This document shows positions 1 to 11,210 of a DNA stretch of 64,000 nucleotides, one piece after another. Source of the DNA: Meandrina meandrites (taxonomy: Eukaryota; Cnidaria; Anthozoa; Scleractinia; Meandrinidae); assembly GCA_963693305.1 (NCBI GenBank), contig OY855906.1, forward strand, positions 14,419,102-14,483,101, read 5' to 3'. Positions within the stretch are counted from its first letter, which is position 1, and every line of letters starts with the position of its first letter. The translations under genes were made by a program, and so were the position numbers. The notes beneath the pieces were generated by a model. That model did no database searches and was not told the origin of the DNA. It was given only the letters and a program-made list of their open reading frames with translations.

Positions 1-420
1 CATTGTTTGGCTCGTCATGCAACGCTGTGGCTAAAATAGCTAGATTACACTCGTAATTCTTGTTTTATTTCATTTTACTCTCAGTCTGCATTTTACCCCT
101 GGTCTGCAGTCTGCATTTTACACTGACCGGTATTTCAATCTGAAATTTTTTCCGGTGTCAAAATATTAATATTTTAATAATGATTTACTGGATTTAAAAA
201 AAAGTTATTGTTAAAATTTCACTTAATATCATTACTGAAAGACCAAAACAACCTCTAGAACGAAAAAAATAACTGTTAAAAAACTCAAAAGTTAAATTAT
301 AACTTTAACTTCGTTTTGATAACCATCAAAGTGCCCGCAGGCGATGACGGGATAGATGCGCCCAGTTTTCCTCCGACAACATGATGACCATGCCTGGGTC
401 GAAGGCAAGTGAATAATTAC

Positions 421-606
421 CCGGTATTGCTCAAGACTTCCGACTTCCGGGTTCGAAGCTTCAAACAGAACCAGAAGTTCATAGATAATGCGCTTCTGAC
501 GGAACTTTTCACGAGGAAAATGGGAAGAATAAGTTGGGGTCATACGGTTTGCTTGCTGTTTTGCGTCATTATCCAAGGTGAGGTTTTCAGAAGACAATTT
601 AGACAT
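421..606 (-). CDS. Possible first coding exon, unknown protein
   Basis: A reading frame starts at an ATG preceded by an A-rich stretch and stays open for 62 codons up to a good donor (CGG then GTAATT on the minus strand, GT at 420-419). Read through, it runs on to 292. The product is hydrophilic, begins MSKLSSENL, and contains a basic segment (FPREKFRQKR). I do not recognise a domain. No downstream exon can be identified because the gene would leave the window on the left. It could be a chance ORF; composition and the donor are the only support. Confidence 0.22.
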
Positions 607-855
607 TTTTAAAATGAATCGATCAAGACGTTATGTTCCAGCTTGTCTCAGGAAGGTTTTGGCGGACTGGCCAGTACTGTTCAACACATGACAATGGCAT
701 TTGTTTGTTTCCTGGTGAGAAAATAATTTGTTTGAAATTGAATTCAAATTTAGGTGCTCCATCCAGCATTATCGGACACTCTTTTTCTTCAAGTCTCAAT
801 TTTGATAGATTGTGTGACTAGCGCTGTGAGATGTGCTTGTACATGTATCGAATCA

Positions 856-1263
856 GGCCCAGTCCAGACGTCGTGCTTCTGCCTTGCCGAACTTAATTGT
901 AATAGGTTCGACTGTAGCACGGCACAAACACGACTCTGATATTCAGACGTCGTGCCAAATTCAGAACTTACTGAAGTCACGTAACAATTAGTCAGCGTTG
1001 ATCAAACAAAAATGGCGCCGTAACTACCCCCGTCAAAATACATTTAATATAATTGATGGATTTTGTTTAGCACGGGAGAACCGCGACGTTTGAATCACTG
1101 CCGTGCCAGAGTCGTGTAGCACGGCAGAGCTTGTCGAACTTAATTGCTTTGCCGAACTTAATTTTAAGTTTTGACTCAGACGCCGTAATTCTGCCGTGCT
1201 TTTGTCGAACTTAATTCCTGAATTTAGCTCGGCACGGCAGAAGAACGACGTCCGAACTGGGCC
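856..1263. mobile_element. Short terminal-inverted-repeat element (MITE)
   Basis: The left end reads GGCCCAGTCCAGACGTCG and the right end is its imperfect reverse complement, ending CGAACTGGGCC. Both arms continue inwards with the same CTTCTGCC..GCCGAACTTAATT motif, repeated several times inside. There is no coding capacity in 408 bp. This is a non-autonomous DNA transposon; I could not define a target-site duplication, so the superfamily is open. Confidence 0.6.
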
Positions 1264-2995
1264 CCCTCACACTTGCGTTTGAACTCACTCATTTACTGTA
1301 AAATATCAAAACACAGCTTCTATGCAGCTAAACTGGAAAATAGTGCGTCTTTCTGCGTGAGTTCACCAGGCGAAACCTGCGTGTAATTACAATCCAAAGA
1401 GAAAGTTCAGTCAGTCATTACATGAATGTGTCATCAGATGTGCTGTTTCCGTAATTTCTGGATGAGAAAATTTCAAAAGGAGAGACTCTATGCCTCCAGC
1501 ATACAATAAACTGCGGTGTATCGAACGGAATTTTCATCGAATTTCATCGAACTTAATCGAACGATTACTATTTTGTTCAGTGTTTGTTCGGATCGAACGA
1601 AATCGAAAACAAATCTCATTTTGTGAGTTCGATTTCCGAACTTCATGGATGTCACGCAACGCTCCCCACAAAAACAGCTGCGAAGGAGACTATTTCCGAA
1701 CCAAATCGAGCAATATCGATTGTCATTATTCAAAATCGAACTCTGAGTAAAATAAAGAACTTCAAGTCTGCTTAACTCGTAATCCATTCAATGACATTAA
1801 GGGAGAGCTGACAGCGGAGTTAATGTTCCCTTGAAAATCGAGACAATTTTGGAGAAGTGACAAGCCAGGGAAATCCAACGTGCGCTGGAGGCGGAAGGAA
1901 TCCATGCGCAGGCTGTGCAACTGGGACCCGGGGAAGAACTCCCATATGAAAAAGGCGGGATGCTCCTTGGAAATTCTGAATTGAACCCTTAAAGGAGACC
2001 AATCTGGTTGAGGCTGAAGCTTTTTTTTATAACCCCTGAAGGATACCAAAATACAAAACGTAAAATTTATATTTCTGTATTTTTTTCGTGTGCAACCCGA
2101 AACGTGGCCTAGACGGCTAAAAATGTTGGTGTTTTGCCCGGAACACTCTAAGTAAGTGATAGTGTTACACAGATTATGCCGGCAGAATCTTAGGTAGAAT
2201 GCTGAAGCTAGAGCATCAAACATTATGCCAGCATAATGGGTATTTTAAAGCATAATTTTTAATCTACCCAATTTCTCTTTCATTGACTTCAGTGAAAAGT
2301 CTATTAGAAAAATGTCTCAAATTTGGTTTTCAGCTACTTTCTTTCACTATTTAACTCATTTCAAGGTTTAGTTACATCATAAAGCCAGGGCTCACCGGCG
2401 CAGCAAACCAAACATGATTGCTAGTTCTGGGTTGGGTTAAATTTGATTGACCTCACTAACTCTGAGTCAAAACGTCTGAGGTAATTTGCTTCGGGAGGGG
2501 CAGGCAAGGGCTTACTTCTCCAGCATTAATTGAGCATAATGCTCCGACATCAGCATAACTTTCGGCATAATGCCGTGACGCTCAAAGAAATAATGCTCAC
2601 ATTTTCGAGCATAATGTGTCTAACCCTGCAAAGTGAGACCAAAAATCCGAAATTTACACCTCTCTGCGAGACGACGAGCATCCTTACTCCGTATATATAT
2701 CTTACCGATTGGAAACGACAAAATCAAAATGATTCCCGGGGATGATTAGACTTAAAGCTATCCTGGATGCCAAATGTTTGGTTTTGTGGCGAGGGTAACT
2801 TTCAGTCTTTAATTACAAGAAAACTCTTGCGCGGTGAACGAATGTTGAGAAGATGCTCTGCCGGAGGGTCCAGATCTGAATATGGAAATCGATCAAGGAA
2901 ACAGTACTCCAGATGGCTGGAACACTTATGTATTTATATGACTTGAACACGAGTATGATTAAGCTCGGTAAGATTGCCTTCGGTGACGAACTTAA
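1264..2995. other. Stretch without a supportable gene
   Basis: Nothing here can be called. About 1510-1740 is rich in TCGAAC/GTTCGA words, which recur at about 4060-4190, so the two patches may be remnants of one repeat. About 2220-2630 repeats GCATAATG words in both orientations. A 153-codon minus-strand frame at 1762-2223 has no recognisable domain, splice context or biased composition, and I treat it as chance. Confidence 0.4.
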
Positions 2996-3380
2996 AGGGA
3001 CACTGTCACAAACATAACTTCAAAAATTCTACAGCCCAAAAACATGTTTACACCATTGGAAACCTATTAACAGTGGTCAAGTTTTCTTAAAATTACTATA
3101 CCAGTGTACTGAAGCTGAATATAGAGTGATATCACTGTGATACCACAGGGAGCTTTTGATCTCAACTTGAAAGAGTCAGCCTGACTTTTTCAAGTTCTGT
3201 CCTTGTGGTTTGGAAAAATTGATGAAAACTATTTACGGTTAACCTCTCCTTTAAGCAATTTGCTAGATAGCCTTCCCTTTACGTCATTCTAGGAGCATTT
3301 CCTGTATGGTTGAAAGAGTTAGTCGTAATTTTGGTGCCATTTTACTAAAAATGGCAAAAAATGTCCGTGACAGTGTCCCT
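2996..3380. mobile_element. TTAA-target MITE, 385 bp
   Basis: Perfect 14-bp terminal inverted repeats (AGGGACACTGTCAC at the left, GTGACAGTGTCCCT at the right) are flanked directly by TTAA at 2992-2995 and 3381-3384. TTAA duplications are typical of the Kolobok and piggyBac superfamilies. Purine-start (AG) ends fit Kolobok better, because piggyBac ends usually begin CC. There is no transposase, so it is non-autonomous. Termini and TSD are seen; the superfamily is inferred. Confidence 0.75.
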
Positions 3381-3384
3381 TTAA

Positions 3385-4270
3385 TTAAACTTAATCGAAC
3401 TCAACCCATTGACTCCTGGAGTTTTCCGAAAGAAAAAACACATTTAGCAAAGCTGCAGAATACCCGACCACTAGCTCATTTACACGTCATTGAATATATA
3501 AGAATATCATCTTTTGTGTTATGCCTCGTTCCATTCCACGAAGAGTTCCGAGACATGTAAATGAGGTGGACCAAAGTGGCATTTTTAAGACATTCTTGAC
3601 ATTTTCTGGTCATTCATGAGCTAATTAGTTCCAAACTTCTTGAAACGACAGTTGCAACATGTAAATGTGCCTTGCATTTCAACAGCATCGCGTAATTTTT
3701 TGCTTGAGCTTGGGCATAAGTGAAAATTTCGACGTGGGCACTGGGGACGAGACAATCCACACCGCGATTCACGGTCTTCTGGTCGTTCTGCGCAGGCTCA
3801 GAGTTTGCTCGCTAGATCGCTAGATCCTGATATGCTGAGAATCACACAGATAGGCTATGCGCATGCTCCAAAAATCGGATGTGGCCAGAGTTCGCGTTCT
3901 TGGATCAAAATCAAAGTCATCACATCAAATCAAACGTTTTTGAACGAGAAATCTACCCACCTCGGTGTCAAAGTGTCAACATAAAAACACCCATTTGTTA
4001 TCTTTTTGAATTGTTCAAATTCATGACAGAATTACTCATCTTTTGAGAAATTGGTCACGTGATTAATCAAACGTTCGATTTGGTTCGATTCCAATTTATT
4101 TTTGTGAGTTCGATTTCGTTCGATGACCGAACTTAATCGAAGTTAATAAAACGATTGAGTTTGAAAACTAAACGTTCGATACGTTTCTTCTGGTATTACT
4201 GATACTCAGTTCGGTTTGTTGGTCATGCCGAATCTTTTTTAACCTGTCAATTTACGGAGATTTTTCGGTC
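3385..4270. other. Stretch without a supportable gene
   Basis: No coding region, RNA gene or complete repeat is recognisable. The only structure is a patch of TCGAAC/GTTCGA words at about 4060-4190 that resembles 1510-1740. Confidence 0.4.
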
Positions 4271-4394
4271 AATCTCATCAGCCTGACCAGTGTCGTGAAG
4301 ACATGCAATCTTATCTAGTCACCTCCACGCCCTTGGTCAATGCTCGCTGCTGATCTGTTCGAACTGGGACAACAGCAGTTTGAACATCGTACCT

Positions 4395-5088
4395 CCAGTC
4401 CTCGTTATCCCCAATCAAACAGCCGTGCAAGAATCTGATGAGGAAAGCAAAGGCAGATGGACAGGACCCCCTTTTAGCCCTTCTGGATTGGCGCAACACA
4501 CTAACAGAAGGAATCGGTACATCACCAGCGCAGAGGTTGATGGGACGCCGTACTAGAACCTTGCTTCCTACACATGAAAAACTCCTGCAGCACTCCGGTC
4601 ACAGTGATACTGCAACCAGACTGGCTGATCGCAAATCGCGGCAGGTGCGTCAGTACAACAAGAAGTCGCGACCCCTTGAACCACTGAGATGGGGACAGGC
4701 TATCCGCATGAGACTCCTTGGAAAACAGGAATGGTCTCTGGGGACATGTACACGTGTTTTGAAAAACAGGTCTTATGAAGTCGAGGTATGTGGGAGACGA
4801 TATCGTCGAAACCATCGACAATTGAGAATGACACCTGAAATTCCTCCGCCCGTTAACCTACAGGAGAGTGAGTTGCCTGACCCTCTCCCGAAACAGTCCC
4901 CAGACTTGAGGCAAGAGACCAATCAGAACCCCGAGCAAGAGACAGCTGAGCCACTGGTAGACAGTCGTACCCTCAACAGTGGGGCTCACACTGAACCTGA
5001 AGTGGAGCCAGTAGAGGTGCTACCACGCCGTTCAGAACGCAGGCGTTGTCCGCCTGTATGGCAACAAGACTATTACATGACATGATTA
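4395..5088 (+). pseudogene. Ty3/gypsy integrase C-terminal remnant
   Basis: This is the end of a retrotransposon polyprotein. From 4438 it is open for 215 codons: an integrase C-terminal part (LLDWRNT, TSPAQRLMGRRTRT, then a small barrel-like region around GQAIRMRLLG to RRYRRNHRQLR) and a long acidic, proline-rich tail ending in a basic SERRRCPPVWQ motif. This order is typical of Ty3/gypsy elements of the K02A2.6-like type. Just upstream, 4395-4437 still encodes SSPRYPQSN in another frame and then stops, so the stretch carrying the last catalytic glutamate of the integrase core is damaged by a small deletion and frameshift. Protease, reverse transcriptase and RNase H are absent. It ends 137 bp before the LTR and is not functional. 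Confidence 0.8.
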
Positions 5089-5225
5089 TCTCGTGATCTT
5101 GTAATGTCAAAGTGAACTGAACATTTATCATTAGAACTTGAACTTGAACTTTCAATTATAATAATTTTGTTTTTTGTTTTGCTTTTCTATTTCTCGTTGC
5201 ATTTAATCTTATATAAAAAGGGAGA

Positions 5226-5405
5226 TGTAGAGATATTGCATTACGTTATGTTACTGTTTTAATCACCAGTATTTTTATATGATTATTTGGATTATCGTAA
5301 CAATTGAAGCACAAGGACGGTCTGTATTTTGAAGAGCCGGCATTGCGAATAAATGACTTAAAGCTGTTTCGTTGTTGTTCGTTATTTCGCATCGATTTCG
5401 CTACA
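5226..5405 (+). repeat. 3' LTR of the Ty3/gypsy element
   Basis: A polypurine tract (AAAAAGGGAGA, about 5214-5224) directly precedes TGTAGAGATA; the segment closes with TTTCGCTACA, giving the TG..CA ends and a 5-bp inverted repeat (TGTAG/CTACA) expected of an LTR. A poly(A) signal AATAAA lies at 5348. At 180 bp it is short but within the range for gypsy elements. No matching 5' LTR is seen in the window, so the element is truncated at its 5' side. Confidence 0.75.
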
Positions 5406-5930
5406 GTATACGAGGTAACTTTGGAGGTTTGAGAAGGTTTTCGAGCATTTTAAAATGTTGTCAGAATACACGACCGAGAATCAGTTTTGCACTCTGATTT
5501 AGCAATTATTGGGGAGGCTTCTACAAGAGGTTCGTGGCTTCTAAGATTTTTTAGCGACCTTCAAGTACAGAAATTTCAATAGCATTTGGGATTATTAGGT
5601 GACCTGAACATTTTCGCACTTCTGCTCCAACGATTTGCTGAAACTTGGTTTGGGCACGTATAAAGTTAATATAAGCTGATTCCAGAAATTCAACAAAAAC
5701 GTTTTAGTAAAACGTTTCACTGGATGTGATTTTGTCCAAAAAGTGGTGCCCAGTTAATCATTACAAATGCATTTTCAAGTTAATTTAAATCAGATTTAAT
5801 TACATTATCAAAGAACGATAGGTGATGGTTTTCTCAAAGTTTTTCAACTACCACTCGAAAGCCGGAAACAATTTTGACCCAAAGTTTGTCATGGACCAGT
5901 ACGCCCGAAATCATGAAATGCGGACCTTCC
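5406..5930. other. Stretch without a supportable gene
   Basis: AT-rich DNA between the gypsy LTR and the TTAA foldback. No coding frame, RNA gene or inverted repeat is recognised. Confidence 0.4.
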
Positions 5931-6647
5931 TTAAAGGAACCCTCCACTGTTTTTACAAGTATTGCTTAAAATGTTCCGAATGTGCTCATTAGTAGATCCT
6001 ATATTAAAAAAATGCCTTACCTAGCGAACTGATTTTTTTTTATCGATTTTCAAAGAAGAGCTTCTCAGCCTCTTCGTAATTCCCGCGGCCGCCATCTTGA
6101 ATAGCGCGCAATGGACTGTGGGCATTGATGACGTATGGTGGTTGCTCGCTCCAATCTCTGCTGTATGAATTGGTAAACATCTGTAAACATGTCGCAGATT
6201 TTGCCATGTCGCAGATTTTGCAAAATGCAACAGAAATGACATCCTGATTATCACTGGAGACCTCAATGCTAAAATAGTAGTAATGGGAGCACCGAATTAA
6301 GCCTCATTGGTGCCGAGTTAGGCCGAGTTAGGCCGAGGTAAGTTATTAATATGTATAAGGGCCGAGTCTATGACGTCACCCATTGTCTAAACCTAGGAAA
6401 AAAGTGGATTCCTGCATACTAATTTGGACTTCCTGCATACTAATAAAGAGCCTTCCTCCATACTAATGAGCGTCCTTCTTACACAATGAGAACAATAGAC
6501 ATGCCCAGACTTTCGCTCTATTTACACCCTGATTGGATCTTAAGATTTATGTTGTCTGTTTTGAAAAAAAGCGGGTAGATTTCGAAAGTGCAAATCGCTT
6601 TGCTGGTAAACTTTTTTCCGATTTTCAAAACGTTACTACCGTTGAAA

Positions 6648-7399
6648 ATGGCTTTTTTTCCCAACGTTGTTGATCTTCAAGCTGGCTTGAGCGCTTGTTT
6701 AACTGCCTGCGACTGGGAGGTGTTGACTGAAGCCGTCCAAATCCCAGAGAATTTTGTTCCGTTGGTGTTTACGCGATTGACAGAATTGACTCTCCAAGAA
6801 CTTCAGGTAAGTAAAAGTGAGGTTTGATCTTACTTCTGATTTCTCTTGTAGCGCCGAACTAAACTCTACTTTTATTAGCCGTAGGATGATGAACAAATCA
6901 GCGCATTTGACGAATGCTGGCCGAATATTCTCAGCGTGAAGAACTTGTAAGTATTTTTAAAGCATTTTATGCCTTTCAATTGATTTATAAACCGTTGGAT
7001 GAAATTTTGAATATTCAACAAGTGTTTTAGTTCTCTCTTTAAACACAAGTTTATCTTTCAATGTAGGCATCAAGCAATGACGCGTAGACTGAAACTGGCA
7101 GCGGGGAGTTTGATTTGGAGGTGGATTTGAGCGATTCGGTAAGCTTTTTTTACAAATTTTCTAGCCCGATAACAGACTGTTTTACGCACCGTTAAACAAG
7201 TTTAATTATGCGGGTTACTTTGACTTAAATTTGCATGAAGCGCTCCTTAACTCCGTTAACAACACAAAGAAATAAAAGCGATGTGTGAATAAATAAATAA
7301 TCGGAATAAGCGAACTTAATCGAAATAACTTTTGCTTTACAGTTTACGGACACTCAACTCCAAAGCATTGAGCAAACAGAACGCTTGGCACTAGAAAAT
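6648..7399 (+). pseudogene. Left-arm copy of an unknown spliced gene (exons 1-4, one nonsense codon)
   Basis: Exon 1 (6648-6806) starts MAFFPNVVDL and ends ELQ before GTAAGT. Exon 2 (6885-6946, DDEQISAFDECW) ends at GTAAGT. Exon 3 (7075-7138) needs the acceptor at 7074 to stay in frame, and exon 4 (7343-7399, ends LALEN) is followed by GTAAGT. Donors are strong and phases agree. The product is acidic and unrecognised. In this arm exon 3 has TAG at 7085-7087 where the other arm has CAG, so this copy is broken, and exon 5 is deleted. It could be a gene fragment captured by the transposon or the N-terminal part of an unrecognised element protein. Confidence 0.5.
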
Positions 7400-8170
7400 G
7401 TAAGTCGTGTTTAATTTTCTTTATCTTACGAGTAAGTTATTGTATTGTTTAGTGACTTCAACACTTCAGGTGTAATGCGACTCCATTTATTTGGTGCTAT
7501 GTGTTTGGAATACAACTTTGCTAACATTAAATTTATTTTCATTCTTTTTTTCCGAGTGATCATAATTCACCGTTACCTCCGACCACCCTTGGGGAAAAAC
7601 AGCGCTAAAAATGGCCCGAGTGGCCCTTCTGGCCTGAATGGCCCTTAAAAGAACGATAAAATTTATAAAACAAAGCAAAAGTTTTGTTGAGGGAAGGCAA
7701 TGAAACCAAAGTTCTTTGGTGTAACTACACTGGGACTGGTTGTATATTGAAATGACCAATACTTAATATCTTGCAGTCGATGGCAACAAGCTTTATTTAC
7801 ATGACTACATAGGATTAGTAGTAGTGCAAAAGCTACTTAGATTTAATTACTTATTAATTCATTCACTAAAATAACTAGTAAAATAGAAAATAACATAAAG
7901 TAGAAAATAACAGAAAACAAAATAAAAGAATTACAACAATTGTTCGTTTTAACTAGTTGAGGTTGTGATCATTGTAACGAGGTTGTCTTTTTCAAAGCAT
8001 GCCGAGATAAATAAAATTAGCTGAGTGTTTACAAAGTAGTTAGTGGAATTCATAAGATGTGATAATAAGGTTTCGCGTGGTAGTAGTCGCGGTAATGGGA
8101 GCTTGGATGAAAACTCTATAGTCAGACAAGCCTTAAATATATCGATTGATCTTTATGATAACGGAAAAAA

Positions 8171-8280
8171 TAGATAAAACCAAATTGATTGCGAGGCTGG
8201 TACTACGGCAAAAGGGCAAAATTTATTGGCCAATATTTCAACTAGCAGAGCTAGTCTTCCTCAGGGCCAGTACAATGGAA
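8171..8280. repeat. Small insert in the left arm only
   Basis: About 110 bp that the right arm lacks at the corresponding place. The word GGAAAAAATAG occurs at both edges, which looks like a target duplication or the product of a slippage event. No further identity. Confidence 0.45.
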
Positions 8281-8962
8281 AAAATAGTTTTTACTCTAAT
8301 GAAATCCTGTACCCCACCATTGGACATAACTATATATATAATGATTCTGTTAACTGTGAGATCATTTGATGTGTTTACGTCCGTATTTTAATTGTCAGAG
8401 TTAATCCGTATTTTCTCGCTGCGCTCTAAATTATTGTTCTTATGAAAAAATGTAATCGTAAACAGATCACGTTCTGTTAAGTGCGGAGTTAAGGCGCAGT
8501 AACCATATTGTTAGTTTGATTATCGAGTGACGAATTTTAGGAAGATTGATATATGCGAATTTATTAATCCGTTAAGGGATGCCGCTGCAGAAGTTGTATA
8601 GTCTTTCATTTCGAGATATATTGTCGTACCTACCTCAGTTTTACTAAAGTTTTTCTTAGAGGATTCCTTCTTGTTAAATCCAAGTAGGTAGAAGGGTTAT
8701 AATTATTTTTTTTAATAGTGTTATAAAAACTAAGTTTTGGCGAGTTTTGTAGGGTTTGGTTCCAATGTAAAATATACTTCTGTTTTATCAATAATATATT
8801 GTTTAATTTTACAATCATTTATAATGAACTATAGTTAAAATTACGTGTAGTATATGAAATGATTCATATATGAACTGCGGATATATATGAAGGTGATATG
8901 TGATCTTCGCAGTGAATTTCCAATTTAAGCAATTGGAATGAAGAAGCCTGAAAAAAAAATCA

Positions 8963-8963
<1 letters not shown>

Positions 8964-8996
<33 letters not shown>

Positions 8997-9035
8997 GATA
9001 CCGGTGCGATGCTCTACCAACTGAGCTATGAAGCC
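8964..9035 (-). tRNA. tRNA-Thr(GGT)-like gene, copy 1
   Basis: 72 nt fold as a cloverleaf: acceptor GGCTTCA/TGAAGCC perfect, D stem GCTC/GAGC, T arm ACGGG-TTCGAAT-CCCGT perfect, anticodon loop CCGGTAT giving GGT (Thr). Odd points: position 33 is C instead of the near-universal U, and the last anticodon-stem pair is A-C. Internal A and B box sequences and a following T run are present, so it could be transcribed by RNA polymerase III, but decoding ability is doubtful. Confidence 0.6.
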
Positions 9036-9212
9036 ACACATTGGGAGCGAGGTCAATTGTGAGTTCTGATTTTCCCGTGAAAGGAGTGAAATGACGTGTA
9101 GTATATGAAATGATTCATATATGAACTGCGGATATATATGAAGGTGATATGTGATCTTCGCAGTGAATTTCCAATTTAAGCAATTGGAATGAAGAAGCCT
9201 GAAAAAAATCAG

Positions 9213-9284
9213 GGCTTCAACGGGATTCGAAACCGTGACCTCCGCGATACCGGTGCGATGCTCTACCAACTGAGCTATGAAGCC
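9213..9284 (-). tRNA. tRNA-Thr(GGT)-like gene, copy 2, T-stem mutated
   Basis: Same sequence as copy 1 except for one T-stem base next to the T loop (C to A on the plus strand, G to T in the RNA), which breaks a T-stem pair and alters the B box. Copy 3 shares the change. Confidence 0.5.
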
Positions 9285-9461
9285 ACACATTGGGAGCGAG
9301 GTCAATTGTGAGTTTTGATTTTCCCGTGAAAGGAGTGAAATGACGTGTAGTATATGAAATGATTCATATATGAACTGCGGATATATATGAAGGTGATATG
9401 TGATCTTCGCAGTGAATTTCCAATTTAAGCAATTGGAATGAAGAAGCCTGAAAAAAATCAG

Positions 9462-9533
9462 GGCTTCAACGGGATTCGAAACCGTGACCTCCGCGATACC
9501 GGTGCGATGCTCTACCAACTGAGCTATGAAGCC
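9462..9533 (-). tRNA. tRNA-Thr(GGT)-like gene, copy 3, T-stem mutated
   Basis: Carries the same T-stem change as copy 2, so one of the two arose from the other by repeat-unit duplication after the mutation. Confidence 0.5.
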
Positions 9534-9710
9534 ACACATTGGGAGCGAGGTCAATTGTGAGTTCTGATTTTCCCGTGAAAGGAGTGAAATGACGTGTAGT
9601 ATATGAAATGATTCATATATGAACTGCGGATATATATGAAGGTGATATGTGATCTTCGCAGTGAATTTCCAATTTAAGCAATTGGAATGAAGAAGCCTGA
9701 AAAAAAATCA

Positions 9711-9711
<1 letters not shown>

Positions 9712-9744
<33 letters not shown>

Positions 9745-9783
9745 GATACCGGTGCGATGCTCTACCAACTGAGCTATGAAGCC
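9712..9783 (-). tRNA. tRNA-Thr(GGT)-like gene, copy 4
   Basis: Identical to copy 1 in the 72-nt core. It is the last minus-strand copy before the inversion junction near 9800. Confidence 0.6.
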
Positions 9784-9916
9784 ACACATTGGGAGCGAGG
9801 TCATATATATTCATATATATCCGCAGTTCATATATGAATCATTTCATATACTACACGTCATTTCACTCCTTTCATGGGAAAATCAGAACTCACAATTGAC
9901 CTCGCTCCCAATGTGT

Positions 9917-9955
9917 GGCTTCATAGCTCAGTTGGTAGAGCATCGCACCGGTATC

Positions 9956-9988
<33 letters not shown>
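9917..9988 (+). tRNA. tRNA-Thr(GGT)-like gene, copy 5
   Basis: Plus-strand copy with an intact acceptor, D and T arms; anticodon loop CCGGTAT as in the others. Followed by CTGATTTTTTTCAGG, a T-run terminator inside a palindrome. Confidence 0.6.
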
Positions 9989-9989
<1 letters not shown>

Positions 9990-10165
9990 TGATTTTTTTC
10001 AGGCTTCTTCATTCCAATTGCTTAAATTGGAAATTCACTGCGAAGATCACATATCACCTTCATATATATCCGCAGTTCATATATGAATCATTTCATATAC
10101 TACACGTCATTTCACTCCTTTCACGGGAAAATCAGAACTCACAATTGACCTCGCTCCCAATGTGT

Positions 10166-10204
10166 GGCTTCATAGCTCAGTTGGTAGAGCATCGCACCGG
10201 TATC

Positions 10205-10237
<33 letters not shown>
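10166..10237 (+). tRNA. tRNA-Thr(GGT)-like gene, copy 6
   Basis: Second plus-strand copy, identical in its core to copy 5 and followed by the same T-run palindrome. The repeat array ends about 75 bp downstream. Confidence 0.6.
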
Positions 10238-10238
<1 letters not shown>

Positions 10239-11210
10239 TGATTTTTTTCAGGCTTCTTCATTCCAATTGCTTAAATTGGAAATTCACTGCGAAGATCACA
10301 TATCACCTTTATAGTTAAAATTATTAAAATTATAGTATTCTTTTATTTTCATTAGAGTAAAAACTATTTTTTCCGTTATCATAAAGATCAATCGATATAT
10401 TTAAGGCTTGTCTGACTATAGAGTTTTCATCCAAGCTCCCATTACCGCGACTACTACCACGCGAAACCTTATTATCACATCTTATGAATTCCACTAACTA
10501 CTTTGTAAACACTCAGCTAATTTTATTTATCTCGGCATGCTTTGAAAAAGACAACCTCGTTACAATGATCACAACCTCAACTAGTTAAAACGAACAATTG
10601 TTGTAATTCTTTTATTTTGTTTTCTGTTATTTTCTACTTTATGTTATTTTCTATTTTACTAGTTATTTTAGTGAATGAATTAATAAGTAATTCCTATGTA
10701 GTCATGTAAATAAAGCTTGTTTCCATCGACTGCAAGATATTAAGTATTGGTCATTTCAATATACAACCAGTCCCAGTGTAGTTACACCAAAGAACTTTGG
10801 TTTCATTGCCTTCCCTCCACAAAACTTTTGCTTTGTTTTATAAATTTTATCGTTCTTTTAAGGGCCATTCAGGCCAGAAGGGCCACTCGGGCCATTTTTA
10901 GCGCTGTTTTTCCCCAAGGGTGGTCGTGGGGATCTCGCGTGTAGTTCGCGCGCGAACTAAGACAGAAATTAAGCCAGGTTTAAATCAAACCGTATTTATT
11001 TACAAAATAGTATGTACACATGACATTCTTTAAAAACTTGAAGTCTTCAAAATATGTACAATGTATATTTACAATGTAAAGGAAGCGAAAAACTATATAC
11101 AAGAACTCTGAAAACTATTTCCAAACAAAACTTAAATATCTAAAGGCAAGGACACAACAATAACAATAAACCAAAAGAGATAATTCATTGATCGTGAAAT
11201 CAAAACTTAC

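Larger units (their letters stand above)
8842..10311. repeat. 249-bp tandem repeats, four inverted against two, each with a tRNA-like gene
   Basis: Four units on the minus strand (tRNA 3' ends at 8964, 9213, 9462, 9712; spacing 249, 249, 250) face two on the plus strand (9917, 10166; spacing 249) across a symmetric junction near 9800. Each unit holds one tRNA-like gene, a following palindrome with a T run (CCTGA-T6/7-CAGG), and an AT-rich part with ATATATGA repeats. The array is the centre of the palindromic element. Long frames translated from it are artefacts of the 249-bp period, which is a multiple of three. Confidence 0.85.

Noticed and set aside
1762..2223. 153-codon minus-strand ORF as a gene
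   Set aside because: No domain, no splice signals, no paralogue and an overlapping frame; it is consistent with chance.
4424..4470. CTGATGAGGAAAG as a third hammerhead motif
   Set aside because: No stem II can be formed after the CTGATGA, and it lies in decayed gypsy integrase codons.
8842..10311. Regular repeats resembling a CRISPR array
   Set aside because: Units are 249 bp, contain a cloverleaf RNA, change orientation midway, and the context is eukaryotic.
8925..10318. Long frames with GFIAQLVEHRTGIAEV repeats that look like a repetitive protein
   Set aside because: They are translations of the tRNA-like genes; the repeat period lets the frame stay open. The same peptide arises wherever this tRNA-like sequence occurs.
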